64,000 nucleotides of DNA from Miscanthus floridulus (Eukaryota; Streptophyta; Magnoliopsida; Poales; Poaceae), in contig NC_089584.1 in assembly GCF_019320115.1 (NCBI RefSeq), positions 104,461,111-104,525,110 on the forward strand, given 5' to 3'. The notes beneath the pieces are model-generated. The model was not told where the DNA came from, did no database searches, and worked only from the letters and a program-made list of their open reading frames with translations. The position numbers were made by a program, and so were the translations under genes. Of the stretch, positions 1 to 11,324 are shown piece by piece (the first letter of the stretch is position 1; each line of letters starts with the position of its first letter).

Positions 1-17
1 CCGGATTGCACAACCAA

Positions 18-948
18 GACTATCACCAACAGTCCAAATCCAAACATAAGACCCATTCTAAGGATTAGGTCACGCATAGTCACTGGGTTCTCCAACAGTG
101 AACCCAAAATTTCCTCCCTCCGCCGGCGAGCCTAGCCCCACGCCTCTTGCGGCGACGAGCCTGGCCGCGCGCTGCCCCGTACGTCCTCCACCGCATGCTG
201 CCCCGCGCCAGCGAGCTCGGCCACGCACTGCGGGTGGAGCAAGGCCGCAGGTGGATCTCACCGGGGCCGGTCCGCCCACACGGCGGCGCACGACGAGGCC
301 GGAGGCGGAGGCCACCCGCACGACGCAGCTAGACGGCGCCGGGGGTGGAGCACGCGTCGGCCGCCCATGGTGGCTCGTTCATCCGCCGGCATCGGACTAG
401 CCCCGCGCGGTACCACCCGGCCCAGGCGGAGAACTCCTGGAGGCCCTGCGGCATGGCCAAGCGGAAGCCGCCGGAGACATTCAGGACCTCGCGGTTGCCG
501 AGGATGGGGAGGAACGCGCTGCCGTGGGCCTCGACGGAGAGCGCGAGGCGACGGAGGAGGTAGAGGAGGCGGAGCTCGTCCCCGCCCGGTCGAGGATGTC
601 GCCGAGCTGCACGGCGACGGTGGGCCCCGCAGCCCATGAGGCGAAGGCGGGGGAGGGGGAGTGAGGGCTGCTGGACGGGGGCACGAGGCCGGCTACTCCC
701 CGCCGTGGGCTTGCCTCGCCGAGCCGGTAGCGCCCCGCCACGGTCCTCGCTGGCATCTCGTCCGTAGGCCCACCACTACGGGCGTAAGATTTTTGCGTCG
801 TCTCTCCTCGAGACGCTTTTCTACGTTCTGGCTGGCCTCGGATGCAAAATGGGTCCTTTGTCTGGGTCTTCTGTTAGAGCATGTTTTTATATATGCAAAT
901 ACTGTGAACCACCTATTTTACGTTTGGGTTGCGCTGTTGGAGACAGTC
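18..948. mobile_element. Pack-type DNA element A (captured gene fragment)
   Basis: Both ends carry related inverted termini. The left terminus at 18-30 reads GACTATCACCAAC and the right terminus at 936-948 reads GTTGGAGACAGTC. The similarity runs inward: the sequence at 87-110 is close to the reverse complement of the matching part of the neighbouring element at 1737-1762. The right flank is TAA (949-951) and the left flank is CAA (15-17), which fits a 3-bp TWA target duplication as in PIF/Harbinger elements. No transposase is visible inside. The GC-rich interior (about 115-760) holds a fragment of a phosphatase gene in antisense orientation. A short-TIR MULE is the alternative family. Confidence 0.55.
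398..699 (-). pseudogene. Shewanella-like protein phosphatase (SLP) gene fragment
   Basis: Read on the minus strand, two overlapping frames give conserved pieces of a plant Shewanella-like PPP phosphatase. They include the metal-binding block GDILDR (about 588-606), then GGDELRLLYLLRR, a degenerate GNHE block read as GNRE (488-499), and PQGLQEFSAWAGWYRAGL near 398-450. This family dephosphorylates proteins using a two-metal centre. Here the copy is dead. A 1-base deletion at about 586-590, inside the run after GDILDR, shifts the frame. The catalytic His of GNHE is Arg. Neither the protein N-terminus nor its C-terminal half is present. The fragment sits inside a Pack-type element, so gene capture explains it better than local gene decay. 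Confidence 0.72.
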
Positions 949-1111
949 TAAGATTGTCTCCAACGATGCAACCCAAACCCAAAATATGTCGTCTACAGTG
1001 TTTTTTGTACCAGAAAGACGCTCCAACGGATGACCCAAACACAGCACGTATTTTGCGTTCAAGCCGATCCGATACGCAAATAAACGTCTCGAGAGGGAGA
1101 CGACGCAAATG
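790..1111. repeat. Head-to-head inverted repeat joining two Pack-type elements
   Basis: The arms at 790-948 and 952-1111 are imperfect reverse complements of each other (about 160 bp each) and meet at a 3-base TAA. The centre reads GTTGGAGACAGTC-TAA-GATTGTCTCCAAC. The outer parts share the GCGTCGTCTC and CTCGAGACG blocks. This is the right TIR of element A abutting the left TIR of element B. Confidence 0.75.
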
Positions 1112-1849
1112 TCTGGACCACCGGCGGCTCGCGCGGCGCGCCCATTCGGCACCACCGGCGGCCCCTCCCCTCGCTCCTGCCTCCGTTCCTCCCTCACATC
1201 TCTCTGCCTTCCCTCCATTTCTCTCCCTTCGTTTTTCTCCCGCAGGCTTCCTCCAGTCCGCCCCCATCCCGTGGTCGCCGGCCTCCGTCCCCACCACCAC
1301 CGCCGCCCCAGGCCCGTCGCCGGACCTCCCATCTGCCGAATCGGGAGGTCCTCCGCCGGTGCTGGGCTTGCTCCGCCGCGGCTGCCGCTTTCCTCCGCTA
1401 GATCCAGATCCCGCCGCTCCGTCCTCCCCCGGCGAATCCCGCCCGCCGCCCTGTCCATCGCCGCCCGAGAGGCTCCCCGACGCCCTGTTCAACGCCGGCC
1501 AAGACCCCGCCAGCCGCTCGCCCCTGTCCCTTGCACAGTCGCTGCCGACGCATCTCGGGCGCCCCACCGTCGCGTCCTCATGGCCTCCCCGACGCCTTCC
1601 ATCCTCCCTAACCACAAGGTATAACGCCCTACTTCTCGCCGGATCTCACGCTAGAGCTCACAGCTCGGTGGCCGGCCGCAGGGAAGACGAAGACGGAGGA
1701 GCAAGCGGGGCACCGGACGGAGGAAACCGATAGTCTTTTTTGGGTTCGCTGTTGGAGAAGAAGGTTTTGTGTGCCTGACTCTTTTCCCTGTACGTGACTC
1801 AAATACTGGAATAGGTCTCGTGTTTGCGTTCCTATCGTTGGAGACAATC
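952..1849. mobile_element. Pack-type DNA element B
   Basis: The termini GATTGTCTCCAAC (952-964) and GTTGGAGACAATC (1837-1849) are perfect inverted repeats, flanked on both sides by TAA (949-951 and 1850-1852). The interior (about 1120-1735) is GC- and pyrimidine-rich, with a TTTTTCTCCCGCAG acceptor-like stretch near 1230-1243, so it resembles a captured 5' UTR or first exon. I could not recognise any protein in it. The long Pro/Ser/Arg-rich open frames there come from base composition. Confidence 0.6.
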
Positions 1850-1852
1850 TAA

Positions 1853-2797
1853 CCATGAATGATTTGGGTATGTCGGTATAGTGGAATCACACAAGCAGCA
1901 ATAAAAAAAAACAAATGATAAGACGAATGACTCAAGGTCGCGCCTTCCAGCATTCCATCTAGCGAAAGCCTGATCTTAGCTCTTACAGGAGTACTACATT
2001 ATTCCTTTTCCGAGGTCCCCTACAGTAGCATGCCCAATCCTCAACTCCACGACACCGCAAGTCCAGTCTCTGAATTACACTAGCACCAGATGTATAATTC
2101 CATAGCTGAACGGCCTCATGATCCACTTTCCTCAGCAACTGAGTCTGGGAATAGATTTTGCAGCATTGCTCTTCTCCAAGTCATATCAACAAGAATTGTG
2201 CCAGTCTTTGCATGTAAAATACGCATGCAGAGCAATTGGGCCATTACGGCATGGTCTGTCCATAATCTGGCATCGCCTGCTCAAAAGTTTCCATGAGGTG
2301 AGCAGAAATATGGCACTGCAAGTTTGCAAAGTTGCAGAAATATGTAGTAGTAAACCAGTATACAAGGTAGAGAATCATGCACCTTCCGATTCTTGCTGTC
2401 CTCTGTGGAAGACATGAGCTTTTCATCTGCTTACTGTGATTAATAAATATAGTAAAGCTCACGACTTCAAGGACAGGTGGATAAGTTCATCTTCAAAATC
2501 ACCAAAACTTCAGTTCAGGTAATGGAGGAAGCATTAGAAGGCAACAAATTACAATGCAATGGTAACAGAAGTAGAGAAATTTAAATCAGTTGATTATTAA
2601 TGAACTAACCCATCCTGTCTTTAGCCAAAACCCCATCCAAAGCTGCAAATTCTTGAACCATGCCCTAAAGAACAGTGATGTATCCACCTGATATCAAATG
2701 AAACCTGAGGGTGTATGCTGAAGCAATTATTGTAAGAATAGTAACATGCAAAAATTGTGATTTGATTATACTTACCACACATAATAAACAACCAAAT
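1853..2797. other. Gene-poor stretch, possible 3' UTR of the WD40-like gene
   Basis: No confident gene. It lies just downstream (minus strand) of the WD40-like stop codon and contains usable splice signals, for example a GTAAGT donor near 2772 and acceptor-like CAG sites near 2707 and 2281. It may therefore hold spliced 3' UTR. A short minus-strand frame at about 2118-2290 looks mildly protein-like (a run ending in LFPDSVAEESGS) but has no recognisable homologue. Confidence 0.3.
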
Positions 2798-5700
2798 TCA
2801 AGAAGTTCCATACAGAAACATGTTGCCTGGGACATAATATCAAGTTAGGAAAATTTCAAAACAAAGCTAAGAAAGCATATCTAGATGACCACGACATGTC
2901 TGGCAGTCTAGAATATGTCACGAACTCCTCTCACCTTGACCAAGGATAAGGACTGAATCCTTGGAGATAGATACAATGTCCTGAACTCTTTCGCTTGTAA
3001 AGATTGCTTCAATAGCTGCACAAGACATAATTAGGTTCAACTGAGGCAAGGTCATTATGGTGGACATGTTATAAAATTAAAATTAACCTGAAAAATGAGA
3101 GCAACAGCAAATGGAAAACATCGGTGAACTGACAGTTGATTTTATTTAACAGGTTAGCATGAGCCAAACGAAAAGTAAAACAATGCACAGCCAGGCAAAT
3201 TTCACTTATTTTTTTGAAATAAAAGGCAAATTTCACTTATACATCACGTAAATTTATAATTTGTGGTCAGATTAAGCTAAGAATAAGATATTTGAAAGAT
3301 AAGATGTATGATTGAAGAACTAGGCGAATGCCACAACCTGAAAGCTTGATAGTTGCTAACTCTCTTTCTCCGGGAACGTCTCCATTGTCACCGTTGGGGG
3401 ACTCAGTCTCAACCGCTGACATTACATGTACAGTATGTCCGCCATCTGAAACCCAAAAAAATTGTGTCTCTGCACAAACACTCTGAACATATTTATTAAT
3501 GAAGTAAACCATAATGTGAAATAAGACAGCAAATTCAGAACAAGAACTCACTTATAGAGGTAACTGAAAAGACAGCAGAAAATTGCACTTTCATGGGATA
3601 ATCCAAGCGATATGTATGGATATTTTCAGAATATTGCTTGCTGGCAGCTCCTGAGCCCATTTCTGTTGTTGAAAGACTGAAGACATGCAACACTCCAGAT
3701 GAATCCAGTACCAAAAACTTGTTCTTGGAAAGAGGATGGATCGAAACAGCTTTCACTGATTTCAGCAATTCCATGCTGCCTTCTGACTTGTGATCATCAT
3801 TTTGAAATGACAACAAAAAAGAGCAATAGCTTCCTGAACTTTGTTTTACCCTCAGAGTTGTGAGCTTACCTGAAAAGCATAATTTTGGACCACAGATTAG
3901 TTGATTCTGACTTCTGAGTAGATTCTATGACACACCTATATCCAGTAGTAATATACCTCTACTTTAGTATCAATATAACCTGTACAATTTATCAAAGAAT
4001 CATGTACGGTTGACATGGTTGGATCACAGCGATCAATCCCACACAAAGCATTCCCTGAAGAATGTAGTCCTTTGAGAGGCTAGAGTCTATTTATATCACT
4101 AATGAAGATTGAAAGCTGGATATGCTTCGTCCATTGCAATAATTTTATTCCTATTTTTCATACACAGCACCAAGAGGTCTGGACACAACTTTGCCTTGCT
4201 CTATTTCCTCTTATCATTATGAGGATAGCAATATCAATATATAACTAACTTCGACAAAACACATATGATCACTTTCTCTGCATGGACAGCAATATATTGC
4301 AATAGGATACACCGACTATGCTAATTATCATCGAACTCAACAAAACTGGTTGCTTACCACTCAAATCTCTAATAAGTAGGCATGAGACAGACATGTTCAG
4401 GTAACTACAAACACAAGAAATGTAGAAGTAAAATACTAAAATACCATTGCATAGTTTGTATTTTATCTTTCATGAACCTATCAGTTATTGTCAATTTGCT
4501 GTTTGATACGCACGAACAGCTAGGGTAGTAGGCCACCGATATAAAAGTCCTAAGCAAGGTAGCGCCCTTCCCCAGACCCCGCGCAGAGTGGGGTCTGGGG
4601 AAGGGCGGGCCTGGTGCAAGCGGTAGAGTCTTACCGCCTGTGACCGGAAGGTCCCGGGTTCGAGTCGCGGTCTCCTCACATTGCACAGGCGAGGGTAAGG
4701 CTTGCCACTGACACCCTTCCCCAGACCCTGCACAAAGCGGGAGCTCTCTGCACTGGGTACGCCCCCAAGGTAGCGCCCCTTGTTTACACTCAAAAAGAGG
4801 TTAGCACATTTATGCCTAGCTTAACCAAAAGTTGCACCCCTGCACATCTATGCCTAGCTTAGATCCTTCAAACCCGCATTACAAACAGAAATCCAATCCT
4901 GCCGTGCTGCAGTGTCTATTTATTTCACATTATAATACCAAGGATCACAGAATAGATCAAAACAAGAAGGTGTGAAGTACTCACAAGTGGAAACAACGTC
5001 GCCTTCACCACTGCCCCCATAGCTAACACGCTTAACTGGCACAACTAAGCCATTCAGCATCCCGTTCTTCTTGTGGTAGCCCTTCCTTCCTACTGCCACA
5101 GAAACTTCCTTCTTCCCCTCCCTCTCCTTTCCACCCTTCATCAAACCTCGCAGCGGGAAGACGCGCAAGCCACCAGCCTCCCCGAGCAGCAGCCTTCCCA
5201 TTGCGACTTCCATCGCGTACACGGGCCGCGCCGGCTCGAGCTCGACGACCGCGCACTTGTGCAGCTCCACCGTCCGGCCGTCCGCGGCCAGCTTCGGAGC
5301 GAGCACCCAGATCTGGCCGGCGGACAGGGAGAGCAGCGCGACGGCGTTGACCCCGCCGGCCAGGCGGACGCCGAGGCCGAAGGGTAGGCCCTGGAGCGGC
5401 AGGCCTGCGGCTGAGGCATGTCGCTTGAAGGAGAGCGAGGCGGGCGCAAAGCGCGGGAAAGCGGGCGCGGACGCGAGGGAATAGGCGCGGAGGTGGACAG
5501 AGGAGGAGCAAGGGGACGGATGCGCGGAGAGGAAGAGGAGGTGTGAGGACGGGAGGAGGAGCGCGAAGCAGGCGGCGGCGGCGAGTGGTGACGGGACGGG
5601 GGTGTGAGCGGGCGAAGACGAGGTGGCGACGGAGGGTAGGGAGGGGAAGAGGTGGGCGGAGGAGTCGGGGAAGAGAAGCGCGAGGGCACGGGCTGGGGAG

Positions 5701-5834
5701 GAGGGCGGCGCGAGGAGAAGAGACGCGGGGGCCGGGCAGGTGGGCGGGAGAGGGAGGCGATGAGCGCGTAGAGGAGGCGGCCCGGGCGGCGGAGGAGGGG
5801 GAGGTGGGGGGTGCGGCGGACGCGGAGGCGGCAT
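2798..5834 (-). CDS. Uncharacterised plant WD40/beta-propeller-like protein, five exons
   Basis: The minus-strand exons are 5834-4985, 3869-3552, 3469-3338, 3015-2935 and 2826-2798. Every intron is GT-AG (for example TT|GTGAGT and TTTTCAG|GT) and all phases join without a stop, giving about 469 residues. The first ATG of the frame is at 5834 with G at -3; the longer upstream reading begins at GTG and is not a plausible plant start. The N-terminus is Pro/Ala/Ser-rich. The rest has short beta-strand repeats with propeller-like phrases such as SVKAVSIHPLSKNKFLVLD, GVLHVFSLS and QFFWVSDGGHTVHVMS, and ends in GQGNMFLYGTS. The fold resembles plant transducin/WD40-like proteins of unknown role. Intron 1 (4984-3870) carries an antisense SINE. 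A MULE now sits 105 bp upstream of the ATG, so the native promoter may be displaced. Confidence 0.78.
4570..4766 (+). mobile_element. Au-type tRNA-derived SINE
   Basis: It has a tRNA-like head with an A box TGGTGCAAGCGG (4612-4623) and a B box GGTTCGAGTC (4657-4666), followed by the SINE body ending near GTACGCCCC. It is flanked by AAGGTAGCGCCCTT (4556-4569) and AAGGTAGCGCCCCTT (4767-4781), a target-site duplication differing by one C. The core SINE starts near 4602; 4570-4601 is an extra GC-rich hairpin-like piece. It lies antisense in intron 1 of the WD40-like gene. Confidence 0.85.
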
Positions 5835-5939
5835 GACCGCCGCCGGTGTCTGAGGAGGTGGCACGGCGAGCGACTAGGCGGAGACGGCGCTTCGGTCGTC
5901 GTTGGGCTCCTAGTTAGTTAGGGTCGGGGGCCTCCTTCC

Positions 5940-6060
5940 GATAAATTTCAATATTTAACCTGAATTCGCGAGCTCTCAATATTTCACATTCAAATCGCAA
6001 GCCACTCGGTATTTAATCTACACACGAAGGATTTGTCTTATTTCTTATTTTAGCTACCTC
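5940..6060. repeat. MULE left terminal inverted repeat
   Basis: It begins GATAAATTTCAATATTTAAC and is the approximate reverse complement of the sequence ending at 24441. Several small indels separate the two arms, so the element is not young. Confidence 0.75.
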
Positions 6061-6486
6061 TTTACACTGTTTAGGTCACAGAAAATGACGATACTACTCT
6101 CGTCTAGCACCTCGCTTCTCTCGGTTAGCACACTTTTCTCCCCGACATCTTCCCTCCGATTCACCCAACAGTTTTCAGTCCCCAGAACTTAAATTTTACA
6201 CATATCTAACATTTTAGTCCAAATCAACGTAAACAATGCATAAAATATAATCAAATTTCAGCACACACAGTAGAACCAGCCATACAATTTAGTAAATAGG
6301 TTCTAAGTCGGACAATACAATCATGTAGGCAATTTAAAGAGTACAAGTTCACATAGAGACAATAGAATCATCCCGCCAATTTAAAATTATAGGTTCGCAT
6401 AGACAAAAGAAACATACTAATGGCTGGGAATCTAGAATAATACAAAAAGTCTCCAGACGTTGTTCTAGGAATATTCAAACATCGAT

Positions 6487-7400
6487 CTACTTTTTCTTCT
6501 TTGGAGTGAGTTTTTTCTTTAGACCTAGACTCTTTCTTGGAGTGGCCATAGTATTACTCGCCCCTTCTCCAGTTTGACTAAATACCATAGGAAAATAGAC
6601 TGGTTCATTATATGAAGTAAGATAAGCACAAACATGTTAAACAAGATGAATCATTTTACCTTCTAGTCACTGCTCTAGGGTTTACAGTAACCTGATTAGT
6701 GCCTCCAAATTCCACCATTGTTAATTGCATTTGGCTAAAAATGAGACAAATGTTTAGTCTAAAAAATAGATAATGTTCCAAGTTTCAAGTCAATGTTCAG
6801 TTTATAGAAATTCACCTTCTTGTAACAGGGCCGGGACTAGTGCTAATTTCTCTTGTGCCTTTTAGTTCTTACACAGGTCCAGGACTATTATTCACTGAAT
6901 TTTCTTGCACATAAACATTCTCCCTTCTAGATGGACTAGGAGCCGCATTACCTTTGGTAGAACCAGCAGGCCTACCTGCCTTTCCTTTCTTGACCTGACT
7001 TTTCCTATAAATATAAAATTGAGATAAGTTCAAAATATGAAGAAAATATGAGTTAGGTCGAAAAAGGCAGACACATTTACCTCTTCTTTGTTCCATTAAG
7101 AGGACACTTTGGGAATGTTGTCCTATGGCCATGACCTAAGCAATTTTTTGCACTGCACTTGCCACATGCCTTTGCCCCTGGGTTTGCTTTCCTTGTTCTC
7201 AGTGCAGCTAGGTATTTAGAGTTTCCTTTGTCTTTCAACCTCTCTCTTATCGAGTGGTGGTAGAAATTTAAATCCAGGATCCACACTTGCCCTGGTTTGA
7301 TCACACCACCATAGGCTAGTCTAAAATGGTACACTGAATAGTACAGATCAAGGTAATCTTCCATCTTAGGATTTCTATGTGTGGTGATTAGAAGCAAAGC
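6487..7400 (-). pseudogene. MULE transposase, C-terminal part (downstream of the Copia insertion)
   Basis: This is the 3' portion of the mudrA-like gene. Reading down from 7400 on the minus strand, the frame gives the end of a SWIM zinc finger (Cys-x-His then ALLLITTHRNPKMEDY), the conserved LYYSVYHFRLAYGGVIKP segment, and a basic Cys-rich tail with CGKCSAKNCLGHG. An intron-like gap follows, then an exon with the AT-hook-like KKGKAGRPAGSTKGN (near 6960-7000), and a last Lys-rich exon ending LTPKKKK-stop at 6487. Mutator transposases end in this way. The gene is cut at 7401 by the Copia element, and the N-terminal and catalytic parts lie 14.6 kb away at 21979-23960. Confidence 0.75.
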
Positions 7401-7405
7401 ATGTG

Positions 7406-8541
7406 TGAAAGCATCTAGGCTCCTAGTTGGGTTTCGGTGATTAATGACAATACAAGATTACTATGACTAACGTGTGTTTTTGCAGAGGTAATTAAGTTAG
7501 GTCATGGTAATGGAGATCAATTGGGCAATCAAGGTGGTTATGCCCCTACGATGGAAATCGTTTCGGTTTTCAAAGGATGGACGACAAGGTTAAGGATGAG
7601 TAGTTCTAAGTGTCGATTGGAGTTGAAGAGACACTTAGAGTAGTTTAGGACTTTGTTTTTCCTTTGGCCGTACTATTAAGGGAGGTATGGACGGATAGCT
7701 TGACCTAGATGAGTCTAGTGAGTTAGGTGTGGTGCACACTTGTTAAAACTAGCACTAGATAGCTCCTACATATGCCTAAGATCCAATGGAGCAAACTTCA
7801 TTTACATATGATCGAGAGTTGGAAGTGAATAGAGGGTCAAATGTTGACCGGACGCTGGCTCCGGTGCGATCGGACGCTGGCCGTAGGGTCCGGTCAGTTT
7901 ATTTGATCAAGGAGATAGCGTCTGGCGCGTCCGGGCGCTGAGTGGTCAAGTGACCGGACGCTGAGGTCTAGCGTCCGGTCGACTCCAGTAAGGTTCCAGT
8001 CCAGTCACGTGGTTAAGTGAGAGTTCATACTTGTTACTCTTGGTGATCGCCATCACCTAGATGGCTTGGTGGTGATTGGGAGCTTGGTGATCACCTGGCT
8101 GAGCTTGTGGGTGACCCAACTCAAGTTGTGAGCGGTTTTGGGTGATTCACCGCGATGAAGTGTCGAAGAATCAACCCGTATAGAGCACTTGATCCTTGCA
8201 CGGATCAAGGGAGAGCTACACCCTTACGTGGGTGCTCCAACAAGGACTAGTGGAAAGTGGTGACTCTCCGATACCTCGGCAAAATATCGCCGCGTTCCTC
8301 TCTCTTTATTTACTTTGAGCATTTACATTGAGCAATTCAATACTTGTTTTTACATTCATAGAATTACCATGCTATAGTAAGTTTGGAACATAGGTTGCAA
8401 GTCCTTTGTGCGTTAGATTAATAGAAATACTTTTCTAGGCACAAAGGGTTAATTGGGTCAACCGTAGGATTTGATTATTGCAAGAAAATTTAGAATTAGC
8501 CCAATTCACCTCCTCCCCTCTTGGGCATCTTGATCCTTTTA
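7406..8541 (+). repeat. Copia-1 5' LTR (internally deleted)
   Basis: It is 1,136 bp against 1,586 bp for the 3' LTR. The missing part corresponds to about 20975-21430 of the 3' copy, which contains the second half of the CCGGACGCT palindrome array and the TATA box. The LTR begins TGAAAG and ends TTTTA, where the 3' copy ends TTTCA. Confidence 0.9.
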
Positions 8542-8543
8542 AT

Positions 8544-8555
8544 TGGTATCGGAGC
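8544..8555 (+). promoter_or_regulatory. Copia-1 primer-binding site (initiator tRNA-Met)
   Basis: TGGTATCGGAGC starts two bases after the 5' LTR. It differs by one base from the common plant Copia site TGGTATCAGAGC. Confidence 0.85.
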
Positions 8556-8594
8556 CTCGTGCTCATATTTTTAAGCTTAATCGCTTTGAGCAAG

Positions 8595-10796
8595 ATGTCT
8601 CACGGGGATAGACCTCCTCCTATCTTTGAGGGAGATAACTTTTCATATTGGAAAATCCGCATGGAGGCGTACTTAGAAGCTCTAGACGTTGGTATACTTA
8701 GAGCCACCTCATAAGGCTTTCCAAAACCTCGGGATGCTACTAACTTACAAGGCGATGAGGTTAATTATGAAAAGTGGAATGCAAAGGCTCGAAACACCAT
8801 CTTTAGAGGCCTTTGCAAAGATGTGTTCAACCGAGTAAGGAACCACAAAGATGCCCATGCACTGTGGTCGAATGTTTGTGCGCTCCATGAGGGAACCAAG
8901 AGTGAGCATGAGGAACGCTATCATCTTATAATTAAAAAGCTAAATTCATTTGAGATGCTTCCCAAAGAAAGTGCTAATGAGATGTATTCACGCTTAAATA
9001 TTCTTGTAGAGGAAGTCAATGGGCTTGGACTTACTCAAATGTCACCATCCGACGTTGTAAGAAAGATCTTGAGTGTCCTCTCCATTGACAAATATGGGCA
9101 TATTGTGACCGTGCTACATCAAGGTGATCTTTCCGCTGCTACACCGACACAAATCTTGGGAAAAATCAATGCTCATGAGATGTACATGCACATCACGCCA
9201 CAAGATGGCTCATCCTCTACCAAGAAGAAAGAGAAGGACTTAGCATTCAAAGCTAGCCAAGATAAGGGCAAAGCAAGACTTGAGTATGAGAGCTCAAGTG
9301 ATGAAGAAGATGATGATGAAAATCTTGCTCTCATGGTGAAGAAGACCGTCAAGATGCTAAAGAAGCTTAACAAGAGTGGCATCAAGTTCGATGGCAAGAA
9401 GAAGTTCTTCACAAGCTTAAGAAGAAAGCCAATCTCCGAGATGTATTGCTACAATTGTGGAGAACTTGGTCATCTAGCTCATCAATGCACAAAGCCTAAG
9501 AAAGACAAGTTCAAGAACAAGAACAAGGGCAAGAAAGATGACTCAAGCAATGAAGATGAAGATAAGAAGAAAAAGAACAAGCCATATAAGAAGAGAGATG
9601 ACAAAAAGAGGGACTTCTACAAGAAGAAAAAGAGTGGAAAGGCCTACATCGTCGGTGATTGGCTTACGGATATTGATTCATCTAGTGGATCATCCGATGA
9701 TGATAGTGAAGATGAGAAAGTGGCCGCCATTGCTATTGATCTTTCATCTTCACCGCCACTATCGCCATCATCCTCTACACACCTATGCCTTATGGCCAAG
9801 GGTGAACACAAGATAACCAATAATGATGATAGTAGTGATGATGAGCAAGCTAGTGATGATGATAGCGATAGCGATGATGATGATGATTCACCTTCATATG
9901 ATGATCTTGTCAAAATACTAAAAAATACACTAAGATCATTAGAAAAGAGTAGAGCTAAAATGAAAAGCTTGATGCTAAAAATGATTCACTCTTAGCAAAA
10001 TACGATACATTGGAAAAAGGCTAATGTTGAGCTCAAAGAAACGAATGATGCTATATCATCCAAACTCAAGGAGCTCAAATCTTCTAAGAAAGAGCTTAAA
10101 GATAAATATAATAAACTTGAGTGGGTGCACAATGAGCTCATCACTAGCCACAACAAGCTAAAAGATGAATATACAACTCTAAAGATCAATTATGATACTC
10201 TTGTTATTGCTCAAGAATTTTTACCAAATGAGCCATATGATGCTACTAACCATATTGCTAAGATTGATATAGCTATATCATGTGATGATTTATTTGATGA
10301 GAGCATTGAGCAAGGATCTAGTGGCAAAGGCAAGAAAGTGGTTGAGTGCAATGACTATGATGAATATGTCAAGCTCAAGAATGCAAACGAAAAGCTCATG
10401 AAAGATCTTGAAGAAATAAAAAACCACAACACCATTGTGCTAGAAACTCTTGATCATGATAAATAGTTGATCCTTAAGAATAAGAAGCTCAAAGAAGAGA
10501 ACAAGAAGCTCAAGGAAGAGTAGAACAATGATGTTCTTAAGGAAGAGAACAAGAAGCTCAAGATGGAGAAAGAGCATCTCAAGATAGGATTGAGCAAGTT
10601 TGCAAGAGGCAAGCATCTCCAAAGTGAGCTACTCATGAACACCGTCATGAAGATGGATAGAAGTGACATTGGATATGTGGCAAGTGTAGAGAAGAAGAAG
10701 AAGGCTCAAGTTCAACAACAACAATCAAAGCCAAAGCCAAAGCCAAAGAGATGTTTTGAGTATGAACAAGTGAAAGCTCTAGTTTGGTTTTGGTAA
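8595..10796 (+). pseudogene. Copia-1 gag (part 1)
   Basis: The ATG at 8595 opens with MSHGDRPPPIFEGDNFSYWK, the N-terminal signature of Copia gag (DUF4219/UBN2 type). A TAA at 8712-8714 breaks the frame after 39 codons; it looks like CAA to TAA. The long downstream frame (8823-9992) has the gag core, then a zinc knuckle CYNCGELGHLAHQC (9447-9488), and a Lys/Asp/Ser-rich coiled tail. Small indels near 9966-10020 shift the frame, and another stop follows at about 10464. The remaining part is helical and Lys/Glu-rich. At 10771 a solo LTR interrupts a second zinc knuckle. Gag coats the RNA and forms the virus-like particle. Confidence 0.85.
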
Positions 10797-11324
10797 ATTG
10801 ATGAAACCCTAAGTGCTAACCTAGTTTATCAAGTGATCATGACATAGGTAGCACACTTCAAGTAGAGAAGCTAATGAAGATCATAGCATGACAATGATGA
10901 TGGCATGGCGATGATCAAGGGCTTAAACTTGAAATGAAGAAAGAGAAAAACAAAAAGCTCAAGGCAAAGGTATAAACTATAGGAGCTATTTTGTTTTGGT
11001 GATCAAGACACTTAGAGAGTGTGATCACATTTAGGTTTGATAGTCATACTATTAAGAGGGGTGAAACTCGTATCGGAATGCGGTTATCAAAGTGCCACTA
11101 GATGCTCTAACTCATTGCATATGCATTTAGGATCTAGTGGAGTGCTAACACCCTTGAAAATATTTATGAAAATATGCTAACACATGTGCACAAGGCGCTT
11201 TTAGAAAAATGAAATATCTATTTTTTATTGCGCCGGATGCAAAATTCTTGGTGGTTGGCACATTTGAGCAAGGGTGAAGAAGTTAGAGTTGAAATGGAGT
11301 TGGTCGAAATGATGCTGGCGTCGG

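Noticed and set aside
849..1733. 294-residue Pro/Ser-rich protein
   Set aside because: It spans both element ends and a GC-rich cargo region, several frames are open at once, and there is no domain.
4602..4690. tRNA gene on the plus strand
   Set aside because: A and B boxes are present, but the sequence lacks a proper acceptor stem and continues into a SINE body with target duplication.
5032..5836. Other open frames across exon 1 of the WD40-like gene
   Set aside because: Frame shadows of a GC-rich exon; only the frame that splices in phase with four further exons was kept.
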